A stretch of 64,000 nt of DNA from Hungatella effluvii (GCF_003201875.1 NZ_QJKD01000012.1:64001-128000); one strand, 5' to 3'; counted from the first letter of the stretch, positions 17,180 to 26,015 are shown. The notes: generated from the letters alone by a model not told the origin. Program-made: numbers and translations.

Positions 17180-18373
17180 CTAGCGGGTTGGAAATTTGCC
17201 TTCGGCGGCAATCTTCCTGTTTAGTTCTTCCAGATACAGCTCCTCGTCGACCGGCAGATCCACTTCCTTTCCCAGCCAGCTGGAAAGCAGGGTCGCATTC
17301 GCCAGGTTTACACCGTTGATGCCGTCGGCCCCCGGTGCCAAAAGAGGGGTTCCCTCCAGTATATGGCATGCGAAATCCTCCATTACGGTCATATGCTGCA
17401 CGCCCCATCCATCTGTATTCTCAAAGGTTTCCACCGTGTACAGGCCATCTGCTCCGGCAGAGTTGCCCTGTGTCAATTTCACCAGCTCCATCATGGACAT
17501 CGTGCGGTTTAACTCGTCTTCCTTTTTCTTCAGCCGGTAAACTGTCGCTGTTCTGCTGTCTTCCACGACAATCTTTCCGCCGTCCAGGTCGATCTCCAGA
17601 CGGTCTGTACCGATGGGATCATGGGTACAGGTTACAAAGCTCCCGGTCGCTCCGCCAGGATATTCCGTAACAATGGTAACGTCGTTCTCCACAATAATAT
17701 CCCTGTGATCGCCATAGATGCATTTTGCGTAAACCTTATTGGGGATTCCGCATATCCACTGCCACAGATCCAGCTGATGAGGCGCCTGATTGACCAGGAC
17801 ACCTCCGCCCTCTCCTCCCCAGGTCGCGCGCCAGCCGCTCTGACGGTAATAGCTGTCCGGACGCCACCAGGAATTGATAATCCAGTTAGAACGGCGGATC
17901 TGTCCCAGTTCTCCGGACTCGATGATATTCTTAACCTGCTGATACAGCCTGTTCGTACGCTGATTAAACATAATACCGAAAGCCGTCTCCGGATGCGCCG
18001 CCGCGCATTCGTTCATCTCACGCACAGACTTTGCGTATACCCCCGCCGGCTTCTCAACCAGGACAATCCTCCCCCTTTCCAGACAGTAAATCGCAATCTC
18101 TGTGTGGAGATAGTGGGGAACCGTCGTAACTACCGCGTCAACCGTACCGGAATCCACCAGATCCTTCCAGTCTCTAAAAAACGGTGTCTCGGGATACTTT
18201 TCTTTACACATGGCCTCCTTCGCAGGGTCCGTATCGCACAATGCACCGAGGGCACAGTGAGGCGGACACTCCGGTGCGGGCATCCCCGGGAAGCCGCCCC
18301 TGCCCGTTAAAAATCCAGCGTACGCGCCTCCCTGCGCCCCGATTCCAACTAATCCAAATCTTACTTTATCCAT
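17180..18373 (-). CDS. Gfo/Idh/MocA-family oxidoreductase (second paralogue)
   Basis: Longer member of the family, 397 residues. The Rossmann motif is GLVGIGAQGGAYAG, then VLVEKPAGVYAKS with the catalytic EKP lysine, and GGGVLVNQAPHQLDLWQW, the motif holding a conserved histidine. AAGGAG precedes the ATG at 18373, 18 bases after the upstream stop. The early insert after the Rossmann motif, rich in Gly, Pro and Cys (PGMPAPECPPHCALG), differs from the 16084-17088 paralogue. Two such dehydrogenases in one operon fit an oxidise-transform-reduce scheme, where one makes a keto sugar and the other reduces the product. This scheme is inference. Confidence 0.9.
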   Translation of the reverse strand: MDKVRFGLVGIGAQGGAYAGFLTGRGGFPGMPAPECPPHCALGALCDTDPAKEAMCKEKYPETPFFRDWKDLVDSGTVDAVVTTVPHYLHTEIAIYCLERGRIVLVEKPAGVYAKSVREMNECAAAHPETAFGIMFNQRTNRLYQQVKNIIESGELGQIRRSNWIINSWWRPDSYYRQSGWRATWGGEGGGVLVNQAPHQLDLWQWICGIPNKVYAKCIYGDHRDIIVENDVTIVTEYPGGATGSFVTCTHDPIGTDRLEIDLDGGKIVVEDSRTATVYRLKKKEDELNRTMSMMELVKLTQGNSAGADGLYTVETFENTDGWGVQHMTVMEDFACHILEGTPLLAPGADGINGVNLANATLLSSWLGKEVDLPVDEELYLEELNRKIAAEGKFPTR

Positions 18374-18391
18374 AATAACTCTCCTTTCCAC

Positions 18392-19270
18392 CTAACACTC
18401 TATAGCGTTTAATATCTCTTTCAGAGCGTGATACTGCATCGCGTAGCCTTCCGCACCGTCCGTGGCCTTGTTTTCCCGGATAATACTGTCCGCATCCGCG
18501 AGCTCCAGGGATTTCAGCGCATCAAATACTACCAGATGGGGTTCCAGTGTCAGGAAGCCCTCATACCCTTCTTCTCTGACAGCTCTCTCCAGAATCTCTT
18601 TAATTTTTCCTTCGCCGGTCCCGCAGAGCACATTTTCTTTATCTGATACCACGGCATCCTTAATGTGGATATAAACAACCTGGTCATGGAGAAGCTTCCA
18701 GCACTCCGCAGGGTCCTCTCCACACTGCACAAAGTTGGCAAAATCAAAGACTGCCTTAAAATGATCACTTCCCAACGCATCCAGGATCACCCTGCAGCGC
18801 TCCTTCCCATCTCCATAGATCCCCTTTTCATTTTCATGGATCAGTACAACGCCGTACGTTCCGGCTACAGCGTCAAACTTTATCAGCTTTTCGATCACTG
18901 CTTCCCGGTAGTCCTCCGGATTCCGTCCCTCCGGAATATAGAAACTGAAAATGCGAATGTAACGACAGTCCAGTACCTTTGCGATCCTGCATAGCTCCTC
19001 CAGCTGAACCAGCTGCTTTGCGAACCCTTCCTCATCACCGATTTCAACTTTACCGATGGGAGAGCCTAAGGAAGATACCCGGACTCCTGCGTCCTTAAGC
19101 TTCGGCAGCAGCTTCTCCGTCACTTCTTTTGCCGTATAATCGGCTATACTCTTACCATCGGCAGTACGAAGGGAAATGTACTCCATACCAAGTCCCGTAA
19201 CCACCTTCAGCTGTTCATCGAAATCAGAACTGATCTCATCGGAAAATCCGGAAATCATAATTTTCTCCAT
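18392..19270 (-). CDS. Sugar phosphate isomerase/epimerase (AP endonuclease fold, paralogue)
   Basis: Second TIM-barrel AP_endonuc_2 protein of the operon, 292 residues. Metal-site regions appear as LIHENEKGIYGDG, AVFDFANFVQCGED, YIHIKDA and FLTLEPHL, giving the Glu-Asp-His-Glu pattern. I chose the ATG at 19270, which is 9 bases from AGGAGG; the ATG at 19279 abuts that site. It starts 18 bases after the transporter stop. Proteins of this fold act as epimerases, inosose dehydratases or, in keto-glycoside pathways, as lyases; which one applies here cannot be told. Confidence 0.87.
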   Translation of the reverse strand: MEKIMISGFSDEISSDFDEQLKVVTGLGMEYISLRTADGKSIADYTAKEVTEKLLPKLKDAGVRVSSLGSPIGKVEIGDEEGFAKQLVQLEELCRIAKVLDCRYIRIFSFYIPEGRNPEDYREAVIEKLIKFDAVAGTYGVVLIHENEKGIYGDGKERCRVILDALGSDHFKAVFDFANFVQCGEDPAECWKLLHDQVVYIHIKDAVVSDKENVLCGTGEGKIKEILERAVREEGYEGFLTLEPHLVVFDALKSLELADADSIIRENKATDGAEGYAMQYHALKEILNAIEC

Positions 19271-19288
19271 ATGAAGCATCCTCCTGTT

Positions 19289-20761
19289 TTAAGCATGCTG
19301 CGCCTGCGCTTTGATTTCTGCGATCCTTTCCTGAATTTCTTCCATCTTTTCCTTTGTCAGAGGATAGAACTTCATGGCAACCAGGTTACAGAACAGGCCA
19401 AATAAAATCAATCCAAAGAAACAGGTCAGGCCGATGACTTTCAGTTGAGGACTATAGGGAGTATCTACAGTAGGCAAAGTCTCTTTAAAACCGATCATGG
19501 CGCACATAACGCCTACGATACTCGCCGCCAGAGAGGAAATCAGCTTATCTACAAAACTGAACAGGGTTCCCATCAGGCCTGGAACGTATTTGCCGGAACG
19601 GTAAACTTCATAGTCGGCACAGTCAGCAGTCATGGGAATAACGATGTTGCCGGATACTCCCATACACCCCTGTCCCAGAATATACAACACCAGGAATGCG
19701 ACGGTGAAGAAATTCCAGCCGGTGAAGCCTGCAATACCCGGAAATGACATCTGCGCCGGATCTCCGACCACAAACAGTACAATATTTAAGATTGTAAAAA
19801 TGAGACCTCCCCAGGTTCCGAACAGCATGGCCTTTCTCTGTCCTAAACGGGTTGCGATCCAGCCTACGCCGAAGAACAGGATCAGCATGTTCGGAATGGA
19901 CGTATAACCGGCTACAGCGCCGGACAGTGCATAGTTGCCGCAGATGATTGCATACAGGATAACGCCTATGGTAGAGTTGCTTCGGACAGAGGATGCCAGC
20001 TTATCCGTAGATGCCGCTACTACCAGCATCTGGATAGCTCTGTTATTCTTAAGCACTTCCCAGTAATCCTTAAACCCTACCTTGACCGCTTTGCCTGTAC
20101 CAAAGAACTCCAGGCGGTCCTTGCTGGAAATGCAGTAAACTGCAATACAGGTCAGAATCGCGGATACAGCTGCCACATAGCACCAGATTTCGTGGAAGAA
20201 TGCGGCGTTGAATCCGCCGTGTTTCGGTACTAAATAACCGGAAATAAAGATCGGAAGCACCGCAAATACGAGCGTATTATAAACGCCGTCAAATATCGAG
20301 AACAGAGGTCTCTGCCTTGGGTCATTGGTCAGACAGGACTGGGCGGATTTCGTAACTACGCATTGGAACGTATAGCCAATGATATAAATCATGTAAATCA
20401 GCACAAAGAAAATAAAACGCGCCCCCTGCGGAAAGAGATGGGTAACATGAAGCAGGATAAAGCTTGCCACGGCAAGAATCACATTCCCGATAACCATAAA
20501 CGGACGGTTTTTGCCGAATTTTGTATTCGTCTTATCTACCAGATATCCGATAAACGGGTCTGTGACACCGTCCCAAATACGCATTGTGGTAATCAACGTT
20601 GATGCAACGACTACACCTACGCCTACATAGCCGGTTAAGTAATAAGCGATAAAGTTCATCATAAACATGTACAGGTTCGTAGCCGTATTATTAAATGCAA
20701 ATCCCCCGATCTGCCACAACTTCGCGCGGTGCATGCCGCTTGTATTCGTTGTTGTTCCCAT
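19289..20761 (-). CDS. GPH-family sugar:cation symporter
   Basis: Major-facilitator-type transporter of the glycoside-pentoside-hexuronide (MelB/XylP) family, 490 residues with about 12 membrane helices. Family motifs include the early DGVTDPFIGYLVDKTNTKFGK and the central loop with charged residues. It is the first gene of the operon, preceded by AGGAGG, and should import the glycoside or hexuronide that the following dehydrogenases and epimerases process. The upstream gap 20762-20913 contains an A/T-rich stretch where a promoter would lie, but I found no strong -35/-10 pair; activation by the neighbouring AraC protein could explain that. Confidence 0.9.
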   Translation of the reverse strand: MGTTTNTSGMHRAKLWQIGGFAFNNTATNLYMFMMNFIAYYLTGYVGVGVVVASTLITTMRIWDGVTDPFIGYLVDKTNTKFGKNRPFMVIGNVILAVASFILLHVTHLFPQGARFIFFVLIYMIYIIGYTFQCVVTKSAQSCLTNDPRQRPLFSIFDGVYNTLVFAVLPIFISGYLVPKHGGFNAAFFHEIWCYVAAVSAILTCIAVYCISSKDRLEFFGTGKAVKVGFKDYWEVLKNNRAIQMLVVAASTDKLASSVRSNSTIGVILYAIICGNYALSGAVAGYTSIPNMLILFFGVGWIATRLGQRKAMLFGTWGGLIFTILNIVLFVVGDPAQMSFPGIAGFTGWNFFTVAFLVLYILGQGCMGVSGNIVIPMTADCADYEVYRSGKYVPGLMGTLFSFVDKLISSLAASIVGVMCAMIGFKETLPTVDTPYSPQLKVIGLTCFFGLILFGLFCNLVAMKFYPLTKEKMEEIQERIAEIKAQAQHA

Positions 20762-20913
20762 ATGTATAAACCCTCCTGATATTTTAATAAAAGCATGGTC
20801 CCGTTAGGACAGCCGTCCTCCTTTTTCTAACGACATTTTAACACTGCTCAGAAAAATGTATGAGGAGAGTTTTTGTAGAAATCTGTAATATTATTATATT
20901 TTTTGTGAGCTCC

Positions 20914-22140
20914 CTACAATTGGGTCCTGACGAGAATCAGCTCCCGATACTCGCTGGGAGTTTTACCTGTAGCCTTTTTAAACAGCTTGCTGAAATAATT
21001 CACATCCGAGATTCCCACATCTGCCGCAATATTCTGAATCTGCATATTGGACGTATTCAGATAACGGATCGCCTGCTTCATCCTCTGCTGGTTTACGTAT
21101 GCCGTAATGGTTACTGACATCTCCTTCTTAAACAGTGAGGACAGATAGCTGGGATTAACACAATACTCTGCCGCCAGATTCCTGAGTGATAAGTCGGACA
21201 TCAGGTTTAAATCAATATGGTTGACTACCTTTTGAACCAGAGGCGAATATCCCTGAAGAGAGTAATTCCTCACGAGCATACAGTACTTGCGAATCATCTC
21301 CAGATTGAACCGGTCTGCCTCTGTCTTCGTCATCAGCGTTTCTATCTTCTTCGCAAACCTGCAGGACAATTCATCGATATGTACCGGATGCACGCATCCC
21401 GCCTGGGCCGCCTTCCGGTAAAGTGTATTGGCCGTAATCATAAGATTCCTGAAGTTCCTTGCAGGATCTTTATACCGTTTGGCAATGTGGAAATTACGGA
21501 ATCTCCCATGAACCTTTAAAGCTTTTTCCATATTTCCCTGAGCTATGGCAGCCAGCAGCTCCTCTTCTGCTTTATATCTTTCTTCAATCAGCTTTGCCGC
21601 CAGAGGCTCAGCCGCAGGATTAGTGAAAAAATTCATATCCCCGTATTCATCAATGCTTTCTCTGCGGACAACTTCCATTTCCACTCCACCATAGAGTTTC
21701 CCTGCCATAGCTGTAAGGACTGCCAGCCATGGCTCATAGAGCAGCATAACCGGAACCGCATTATAGTATTCCTGCAGCTCCTTCATCAGCCCCATGGGGA
21801 TTTTATGGGACTGCACAAGCATATTGAGCTGATACTCATCCACATATTCCTTCTGATACGGCCCAACTAACACCATTTCTCCATACTGGCCTTCTTCCTT
21901 CGGTATTCGGAACAGGCAGTACTCCATTTCAAAACAGTCATTTAAGAAGTACAGGATCCCCTCCCGGCAGAAACTGTACAGATGCCTTACCGTCTGTCCG
22001 ATCCCGCCTTCCTCCATAAACGTTTTCCTGATACCCAGGTCAAAATCCCCGATTTCGTCATCAGGTGTTTTTATGACTGTCATATTTACTCCAAAGCCCC
22101 CTACGAACTCCTCAATGACTTCCAATAAATCTACCTGCAT
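20914..22140 (-). CDS. AraC-family transcriptional regulator
   Basis: Regulator of 408 residues with a C-terminal AraC double helix-turn-helix (about 305-405; IQNIAADVGISDVNYFSKLFKKATGKTPSEYRE). The N-terminal 300 residues form a ligand or signal domain of unclear family; it has an early acidic segment and a helical middle part resembling other stand-alone clostridial AraC regulators. The ATG at 22140 uses GGAGG, which overlaps an earlier in-frame ATG at 22152. It lies immediately upstream of the GPH/epimerase operon on the same strand and is the obvious candidate activator of that operon. Confidence 0.9.
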   Translation of the reverse strand: MQVDLLEVIEEFVGGFGVNMTVIKTPDDEIGDFDLGIRKTFMEEGGIGQTVRHLYSFCREGILYFLNDCFEMEYCLFRIPKEEGQYGEMVLVGPYQKEYVDEYQLNMLVQSHKIPMGLMKELQEYYNAVPVMLLYEPWLAVLTAMAGKLYGGVEMEVVRRESIDEYGDMNFFTNPAAEPLAAKLIEERYKAEEELLAAIAQGNMEKALKVHGRFRNFHIAKRYKDPARNFRNLMITANTLYRKAAQAGCVHPVHIDELSCRFAKKIETLMTKTEADRFNLEMIRKYCMLVRNYSLQGYSPLVQKVVNHIDLNLMSDLSLRNLAAEYCVNPSYLSSLFKKEMSVTITAYVNQQRMKQAIRYLNTSNMQIQNIAADVGISDVNYFSKLFKKATGKTPSEYRELILVRTQL

Positions 22141-22319
22141 CTTTTCCTCCATCTGTTTTACAAATATACGAATTCTGCATCAGGACACACGGCCTGTGAT
22201 CTAATTGCTAATATACCTTAAAACGTTTTGGAATCGGTAGAACAATTTCAAGCATATATCGTAAAATTTTTACCCCAAATGATCGTTACTCCTGAAATTT
22301 TGCTGTTTACTGCATCAAA

Positions 22320-22350
22320 AAAGAGCCAGGTACTGAAAACCTGGCTCTTT
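22320..22350 (-). terminator. Rho-independent terminator of xerD
   Basis: A perfect 12-bp stem AAAGAGCCAGGT (22320-22331 with 22339-22350) with a 7-base loop lies 14 bases past the xerD stop. It is followed on the minus strand by a T-run. The remaining bases 22153-22319 are A/T-rich and probably hold the promoter of the AraC gene. Confidence 0.85.
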
Positions 22351-22364
22351 CATAAAATTCTCTG

Positions 22365-23252
22365 TTAATTTCTCGGATGTGCCCCCGCGTATGCACTGCG
22401 AACCGCCTCTCCCTGGGCATAATTCATGTACATCTGGGTCGTCGCCATATCGGAATGGCCCATCATGGCCTGAACCGCGTGAATATCGGCTCCGTTCTTA
22501 AGAAGATGGGCGGCGAAGGAGTGACGCAGCGTATGAGGCGTTATATCCGCCTGAATACCGGCCTTTTCTCCATAAAATTTAATAATCTTCCAAAAACCCT
22601 GGCGGCTCATGGGGCGGCCGCTGCAGTTGGTGAACAGCCACTCGCTCTCCTGGCCCTTTAACAGGCTGACGCGTCCGTTTTCCATGTAATTCAGCATGGC
22701 CTGCTTCGCAACCTTCCCGAAAGGAATCATGCGCTCTTTATGTTCATCCCGGCATGTGATAAAACCGACTGCCAGATTGATGTCTTCCACCTTTAAATTA
22801 ATCAATTCCGAAACACGGATTCCCGTAGCATAAAGAAGCTCCAGCATGGCCTTGTCCCGGATCTCCTTCGGCGAATCGCCGTTTGGCTGCTCCAGTAAGC
22901 TGTTCACTTCCTCCACTGTCAGTATGGTCGGGGCTTTTTTCTCAATCTTCGGAGCCTTTATAAGTTCCGCCGGATCTCTTCGAATCCGTCCCTCTCCGAA
23001 TTCATAGTGAAAAAACGCTTTCATGGAAGCCAGAGTTCTGGAAATGGTTGTAGTCGCCCTGCCCTCCTTCTCCAGATACAGCACATAGGAATTAAGGCTT
23101 GTCTTTGTAACCTTTTCCACATCCGTAATTCCCTGCGCCTCCAGATAGGAAGCCAGCTGCAGTAAGTCTCTCTGATAAGAGACCTCCGTATTCTTAGAGG
23201 TCTTCTTCACCTCTCTTAAGTACTTTACAAACTCATTTATCTCCGTAACCAT
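22365..23252 (-). CDS. xerD: Site-specific tyrosine recombinase XerD
   Basis: Tyrosine recombinase of 295 residues acting with its partner at dif sites to resolve chromosome dimers. The SAM-like N-terminal core-binding domain (1-85) is followed by the catalytic domain with Arg in GIRVSELI, HTLRHSFA supplying His and Arg, GHSDMATTQMY with the second His, and the nucleophile Tyr in MYMNY. The length equals housekeeping XerC/XerD. The position next to spoIIM is the conserved Firmicute arrangement, which argues for xerD rather than a phage integrase. The start at 23252 is followed upstream by a 262-base gap holding two palindromes. Confidence 0.93.
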   Translation of the reverse strand: MVTEINEFVKYLREVKKTSKNTEVSYQRDLLQLASYLEAQGITDVEKVTKTSLNSYVLYLEKEGRATTTISRTLASMKAFFHYEFGEGRIRRDPAELIKAPKIEKKAPTILTVEEVNSLLEQPNGDSPKEIRDKAMLELLYATGIRVSELINLKVEDINLAVGFITCRDEHKERMIPFGKVAKQAMLNYMENGRVSLLKGQESEWLFTNCSGRPMSRQGFWKIIKFYGEKAGIQADITPHTLRHSFAAHLLKNGADIHAVQAMMGHSDMATTQMYMNYAQGEAVRSAYAGAHPRN

Positions 23253-23390
23253 CTCTACGTCCCCTAACCTGCCGGTATCAAAACAGCCCCAAAATCGGCC
23301 TCTTCCTATCCATTATATAGAGTTATTTCGATAAAATCAAACACATTTTTCCCACTTTGGGGGCATTTTCGTACTACTTTACATAAAAAG

Positions 23391-23435
23391 TACAACATGT
23401 TGGAAACGCAGGGATTTTTCTCGCAACATGTTGTA
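23391..23435. promoter_or_regulatory. Twin CAACATGTTG palindromes upstream of xerD
   Basis: Two copies of the 10-bp perfect palindrome CAACATGTTG lie at 23393-23402 and 23424-23433, 31 bases apart centre to centre. With flanking T/A they also form 12-bp inverted arms. The layout suits a dimeric DNA-binding protein bound on one face of the helix. The rest of 23253-23514 is A/T-rich with no gene. Confidence 0.5.
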
Positions 23436-23514
23436 AAAAAAGTTTTAAATATTTTTTTGACTTTTTTCTTCATTTAGCCTGAAATGCCCTTTTCATGCGG
23501 TCTTTCAGACATTT

Positions 23515-24141
23515 TTACCCAGTCATGCTCAGGAAGTAGGGATTCAGCCACACCTCGCACGCGCTTCCGGCAGCCACAAAGGCCAGCACCAGAAGCAGCG
23601 CCGGAATTCTCAGTCTTCCGTTTCTCCTGATTCCCCACATAAGCAGCAGACACCAGACCGGAACGTACAGAAATGCCTGCGGCATCACACTCGCAAGAAA
23701 AAACGGCAGTCCCAGAATTCCCTTCTGTCCCGTCATGACGGATAAGACCACCCCCACCGACAGGCCGAAACCGGCGCTCAGGACGCAGAAGCACGGCACC
23801 GCGTAGGCGGTCAGGCCGATCAGCCAGGCGATCAGCACTTCAATCATCCTCTGACGGCAGATATCTCCAAACAGCGCCAGCTGCTCCGTCCTTCCCAGAT
23901 TCGACTGGTGGCTCAGCAGATTTAAATAGTATCCCGCCTGATCGCTTAAAGAAGCATGCAGGAAATTAGCCGCGGCTGTCCCTGCCAGGAGTCCGGCAAA
24001 AAAGAACAGGATAAAACGGTTTCCGCCGCTTCCGTATCCCACGGCAGGCAGGGCAGCCGGGCTTTTCCGAAAATGGATGGGCGTAAACGTTCCGCCCCGT
24101 ATCCGAAATCTCGGCCCCATGCTTCGAAGTCGTATGGCCAT
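23515..24141 (-). CDS. spoIIM: Stage II sporulation protein M
   Basis: Integral membrane protein of 208 residues, the SpoIIM component of the SpoIIDMP engulfment machinery that degrades septal peptidoglycan during sporulation. Five hydrophobic segments are seen: RFILFFFAGLLAGTAAANF, an extracytoplasmic loop with SHQSNLGRTEQ, then four C-terminal helices. The synteny spoIIM-xerD is typical. I chose the ATG at 24141 with GAGGGGG upstream; a GTG at 24171 lies inside the preceding hairpin. The ribosome binding site is in the 3' arm of that hairpin, so its translation may be structure-controlled. Confidence 0.9.
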   Translation of the reverse strand: MAIRLRSMGPRFRIRGGTFTPIHFRKSPAALPAVGYGSGGNRFILFFFAGLLAGTAAANFLHASLSDQAGYYLNLLSHQSNLGRTEQLALFGDICRQRMIEVLIAWLIGLTAYAVPCFCVLSAGFGLSVGVVLSVMTGQKGILGLPFFLASVMPQAFLYVPVWCLLLMWGIRRNGRLRIPALLLVLAFVAAGSACEVWLNPYFLSMTG

Positions 24142-24147
24142 ATACAA

Positions 24148-24194
24148 AAACCCCCTCACAGGTCTTGTCACAATCTATGCCTGTAAGGGGATTT
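24148..24194 (-). promoter_or_regulatory. Hairpin that masks the spoIIM ribosome binding site
   Basis: On the minus strand 24194-24180 pairs with 24162-24148 (15 positions, about two non-Watson-Crick). The 3' arm contains the GAGGGGG site of spoIIM and ends in GGGGGTTTTTG. It could be a terminator for the Nudix transcript, a translational block, or both. Confidence 0.55.
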
Positions 24195-24233
24195 CTATGC
24201 ACCGGATTCGCCGGGGAGCGGCTGATTCGTCCC

Positions 24234-24273
24234 GCCGACCGGCTAATCCGCCTGCTGCCGACCGGCTAATCCG
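24234..24273. repeat. 17-bp direct repeat with 23-bp period
   Basis: GCCGACCGGCTAATCCG occurs at 24234-24250 and 24257-24273. A diverged third copy (CGGCTGATTCG) lies just upstream at about 24219-24229. The array sits directly after the Nudix gene stop. Confidence 0.65.
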
Positions 24274-24277
24274 TCCG

Positions 24278-24826
24278 TTATTCCACATGGTATTTTCTGG
24301 CGTATGCCATGATGGCGGCGATCGTCTTTCCGTCCGTAATTTTTCCTTCAAAAATAAGCTTCTCCAAATCAGCAACTGTCCATTCTTCCACATCGATGCA
24401 CTCGTCGTCATCGAGATGCTGTCTGGACGGCTCCAGTTCCCTCGCCACAAAGATGTCGATGGCCTCGTCACAGAAGGCCACGGTCGTGTTCACGCTGATT
24501 AAATACTCCATCTTTTCTTTGTCTGTCTTAAATCCGGTCTCCTCTTCCAGCTCCCTGTGTGCACAGTCCAGCTTCGGCTCCTCCGGGAAATCCAGAGCGC
24601 CGGCCGGAATCTCCAGCGTATAGCGGTCCAGTGCGTTCCGGTACTGGCGGACCATCAGAAGCTTTCCTTCCTTCGTCACGGGAACCACTGCGGCCGCGCC
24701 GTTGTGATGGATAAAATCCCAGTGAGCCTCATGCCCATTGGCTTCCACTGTGTCCTCGTAGATCTTTAAAATTGTTCCCTGATACTTAAGTTCTCTGTTT
24801 AATCGCTTTACCGGCGGCTGTTCCAT
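24278..24826 (-). CDS. Nudix hydrolase, ADP-ribose pyrophosphatase type
   Basis: Nudix enzyme of 182 residues that likely hydrolyses ADP-ribose or related nucleotide sugars. The Nudix box is present as PAGALDFPEEPKLDCA followed by HRELEEETGF, with one residue more than the consensus between the first glycine and glutamate; the REUxEExGU core is complete. VVPVTKEGKLLMVRQYRN upstream is characteristic of ADP-ribose pyrophosphatases. It lies between proC and spoIIM, on the same strand. No direct operon link is clear; the gap to proC is 64 bases. Confidence 0.9.
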   Translation of the reverse strand: MEQPPVKRLNRELKYQGTILKIYEDTVEANGHEAHWDFIHHNGAAAVVPVTKEGKLLMVRQYRNALDRYTLEIPAGALDFPEEPKLDCAHRELEEETGFKTDKEKMEYLISVNTTVAFCDEAIDIFVARELEPSRQHLDDDECIDVEEWTVADLEKLIFEGKITDGKTIAAIMAYARKYHVE

Positions 24827-24890
24827 CTGATATCCTCCATCTTTACACTTTATTTCTTAATTATATATTTCGTCATTCTGATAAGTGGCG

Positions 24891-25688
24891 TCATTTTATA
24901 TTTTCACATTTCTCATAACAGGCGTCTCCCGCCTTAATCACCGCATTGCGGAAACCATGTTCCTCCAGCGCCGCTACCGCCGCGATCGTCGTACCGCCCG
25001 GCGAGCAGACCTTGTCTTTCAGCGCACCTGGATGTTCTCCTGTTTCCAGCACCATCTTCGCGCTTCCCAAAACAGTCTGGGCCGCCATCTTATAGGCGGT
25101 GTCCCGGGGGAGTCCGTACTTTACCGCACTGTCAGCCAAGGCCTCGATAAACATGTATACATAGGCCGGAGAGCTTCCGCTGGCACAGACAACCGCACTC
25201 ATCAGCCGTTCCTCCACGATACACATCTCACCAAATGAGGTAAATATCTCCCGGATGGTCTCTTTTTCCTCATCATCAAACGCCTTTGCATCGTAGCAGA
25301 CGCCCGTCATCCCTTCGCCCAGGAGCGCCGGTGTATTCGGCATCGCCCGCACCACCCGTTTTTCTATTCCCAGCTTTTCCTTCAGCTGGCCGATGGTGAT
25401 TCCCGGCGCAATGGAAATAATCACATTGGCTTCCGTCACCACGTTGCGGATATTTTTAAGCACCGGATCGAAATACTGGGGTTTTACCGCCAGAATGATG
25501 TACTTCGCCTGATTGGCACATTCCGCGTTGCTTCCCACATGAGTGACTCCCGTCTCCTCCGTGATCTCTTCGCATTTCTCCTCGTTCACATCCGTGAAAA
25601 TGATGTCTCCCTTACCATATACATGAAGCAGCCCCTTTAATATCGCACTGCCCATATTGCCGATGCCGATAATTCCAATCTTCGCCAT
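24891..25688 (-). CDS. proC: Pyrroline-5-carboxylate reductase
   Basis: NAD(P)H-dependent last step of proline synthesis, reducing pyrroline-5-carboxylate to proline. The 265-residue protein has the Rossmann motif IGIIGIGNMGSAI, the central VRAMPNTPALLGEGMTGV and the dimer-domain signature GSSPAYVYMFIEALADSAV with SPGGTTIAA near the end. AGGAGG precedes the ATG at 25688. The leader just upstream contains two copies of a 15-base CCTGTTCCTTATGTT segment (plus-strand reading). No proA or proB is nearby. Confidence 0.95.
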   Translation of the reverse strand: MAKIGIIGIGNMGSAILKGLLHVYGKGDIIFTDVNEEKCEEITEETGVTHVGSNAECANQAKYIILAVKPQYFDPVLKNIRNVVTEANVIISIAPGITIGQLKEKLGIEKRVVRAMPNTPALLGEGMTGVCYDAKAFDDEEKETIREIFTSFGEMCIVEERLMSAVVCASGSSPAYVYMFIEALADSAVKYGLPRDTAYKMAAQTVLGSAKMVLETGEHPGALKDKVCSPGGTTIAAVAALEEHGFRNAVIKAGDACYEKCENIK

Positions 25689-25947
25689 ATACGATGCCTC
25701 CTGTTCCTTATGTTTTGCCTGTTCCTTATGTTCAGCCTGTTTCAATGATACATATTCTAACACTCTTCCGTTCATTATTCAATGGCCGCAGAACCATGAA
25801 ATTCCTTTTTCAAAAAATCCCGCTCAAAAATCAATTCATTTTATACTCATCCATATATCCATTTTAATTTTTTCTACTTTTTGTCAGGTTATGTTCATAC
25901 TTTTTGTTGATTATATCGTTTTTTCCATATTCTTTTCAACATTTTGT

Positions 25948-25976
25948 TTGACTAACCCATACCTCAGTGATAAAAT
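25948..25976 (+). promoter_or_regulatory. Sigma-A promoter of the YheO-like regulator gene
   Basis: TTGACT (25948-25953) and TAAAAT (25971-25976) are 17 bases apart, 40 bases upstream of the start codon. The rest of the gap 25776-25947 is T-rich and shows no gene. Confidence 0.65.
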
Positions 25977-26015
25977 TAAATGAGAAAAGACAAGCCATCA
26001 ATAACGGAGGGGTTT

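Noticed and set aside
22365..23252. Phage integrase interpretation of the tyrosine recombinase
   Set aside because: The length, sequence pattern and link to spoIIM match housekeeping XerD; no phage genes or attachment-site repeats are nearby.
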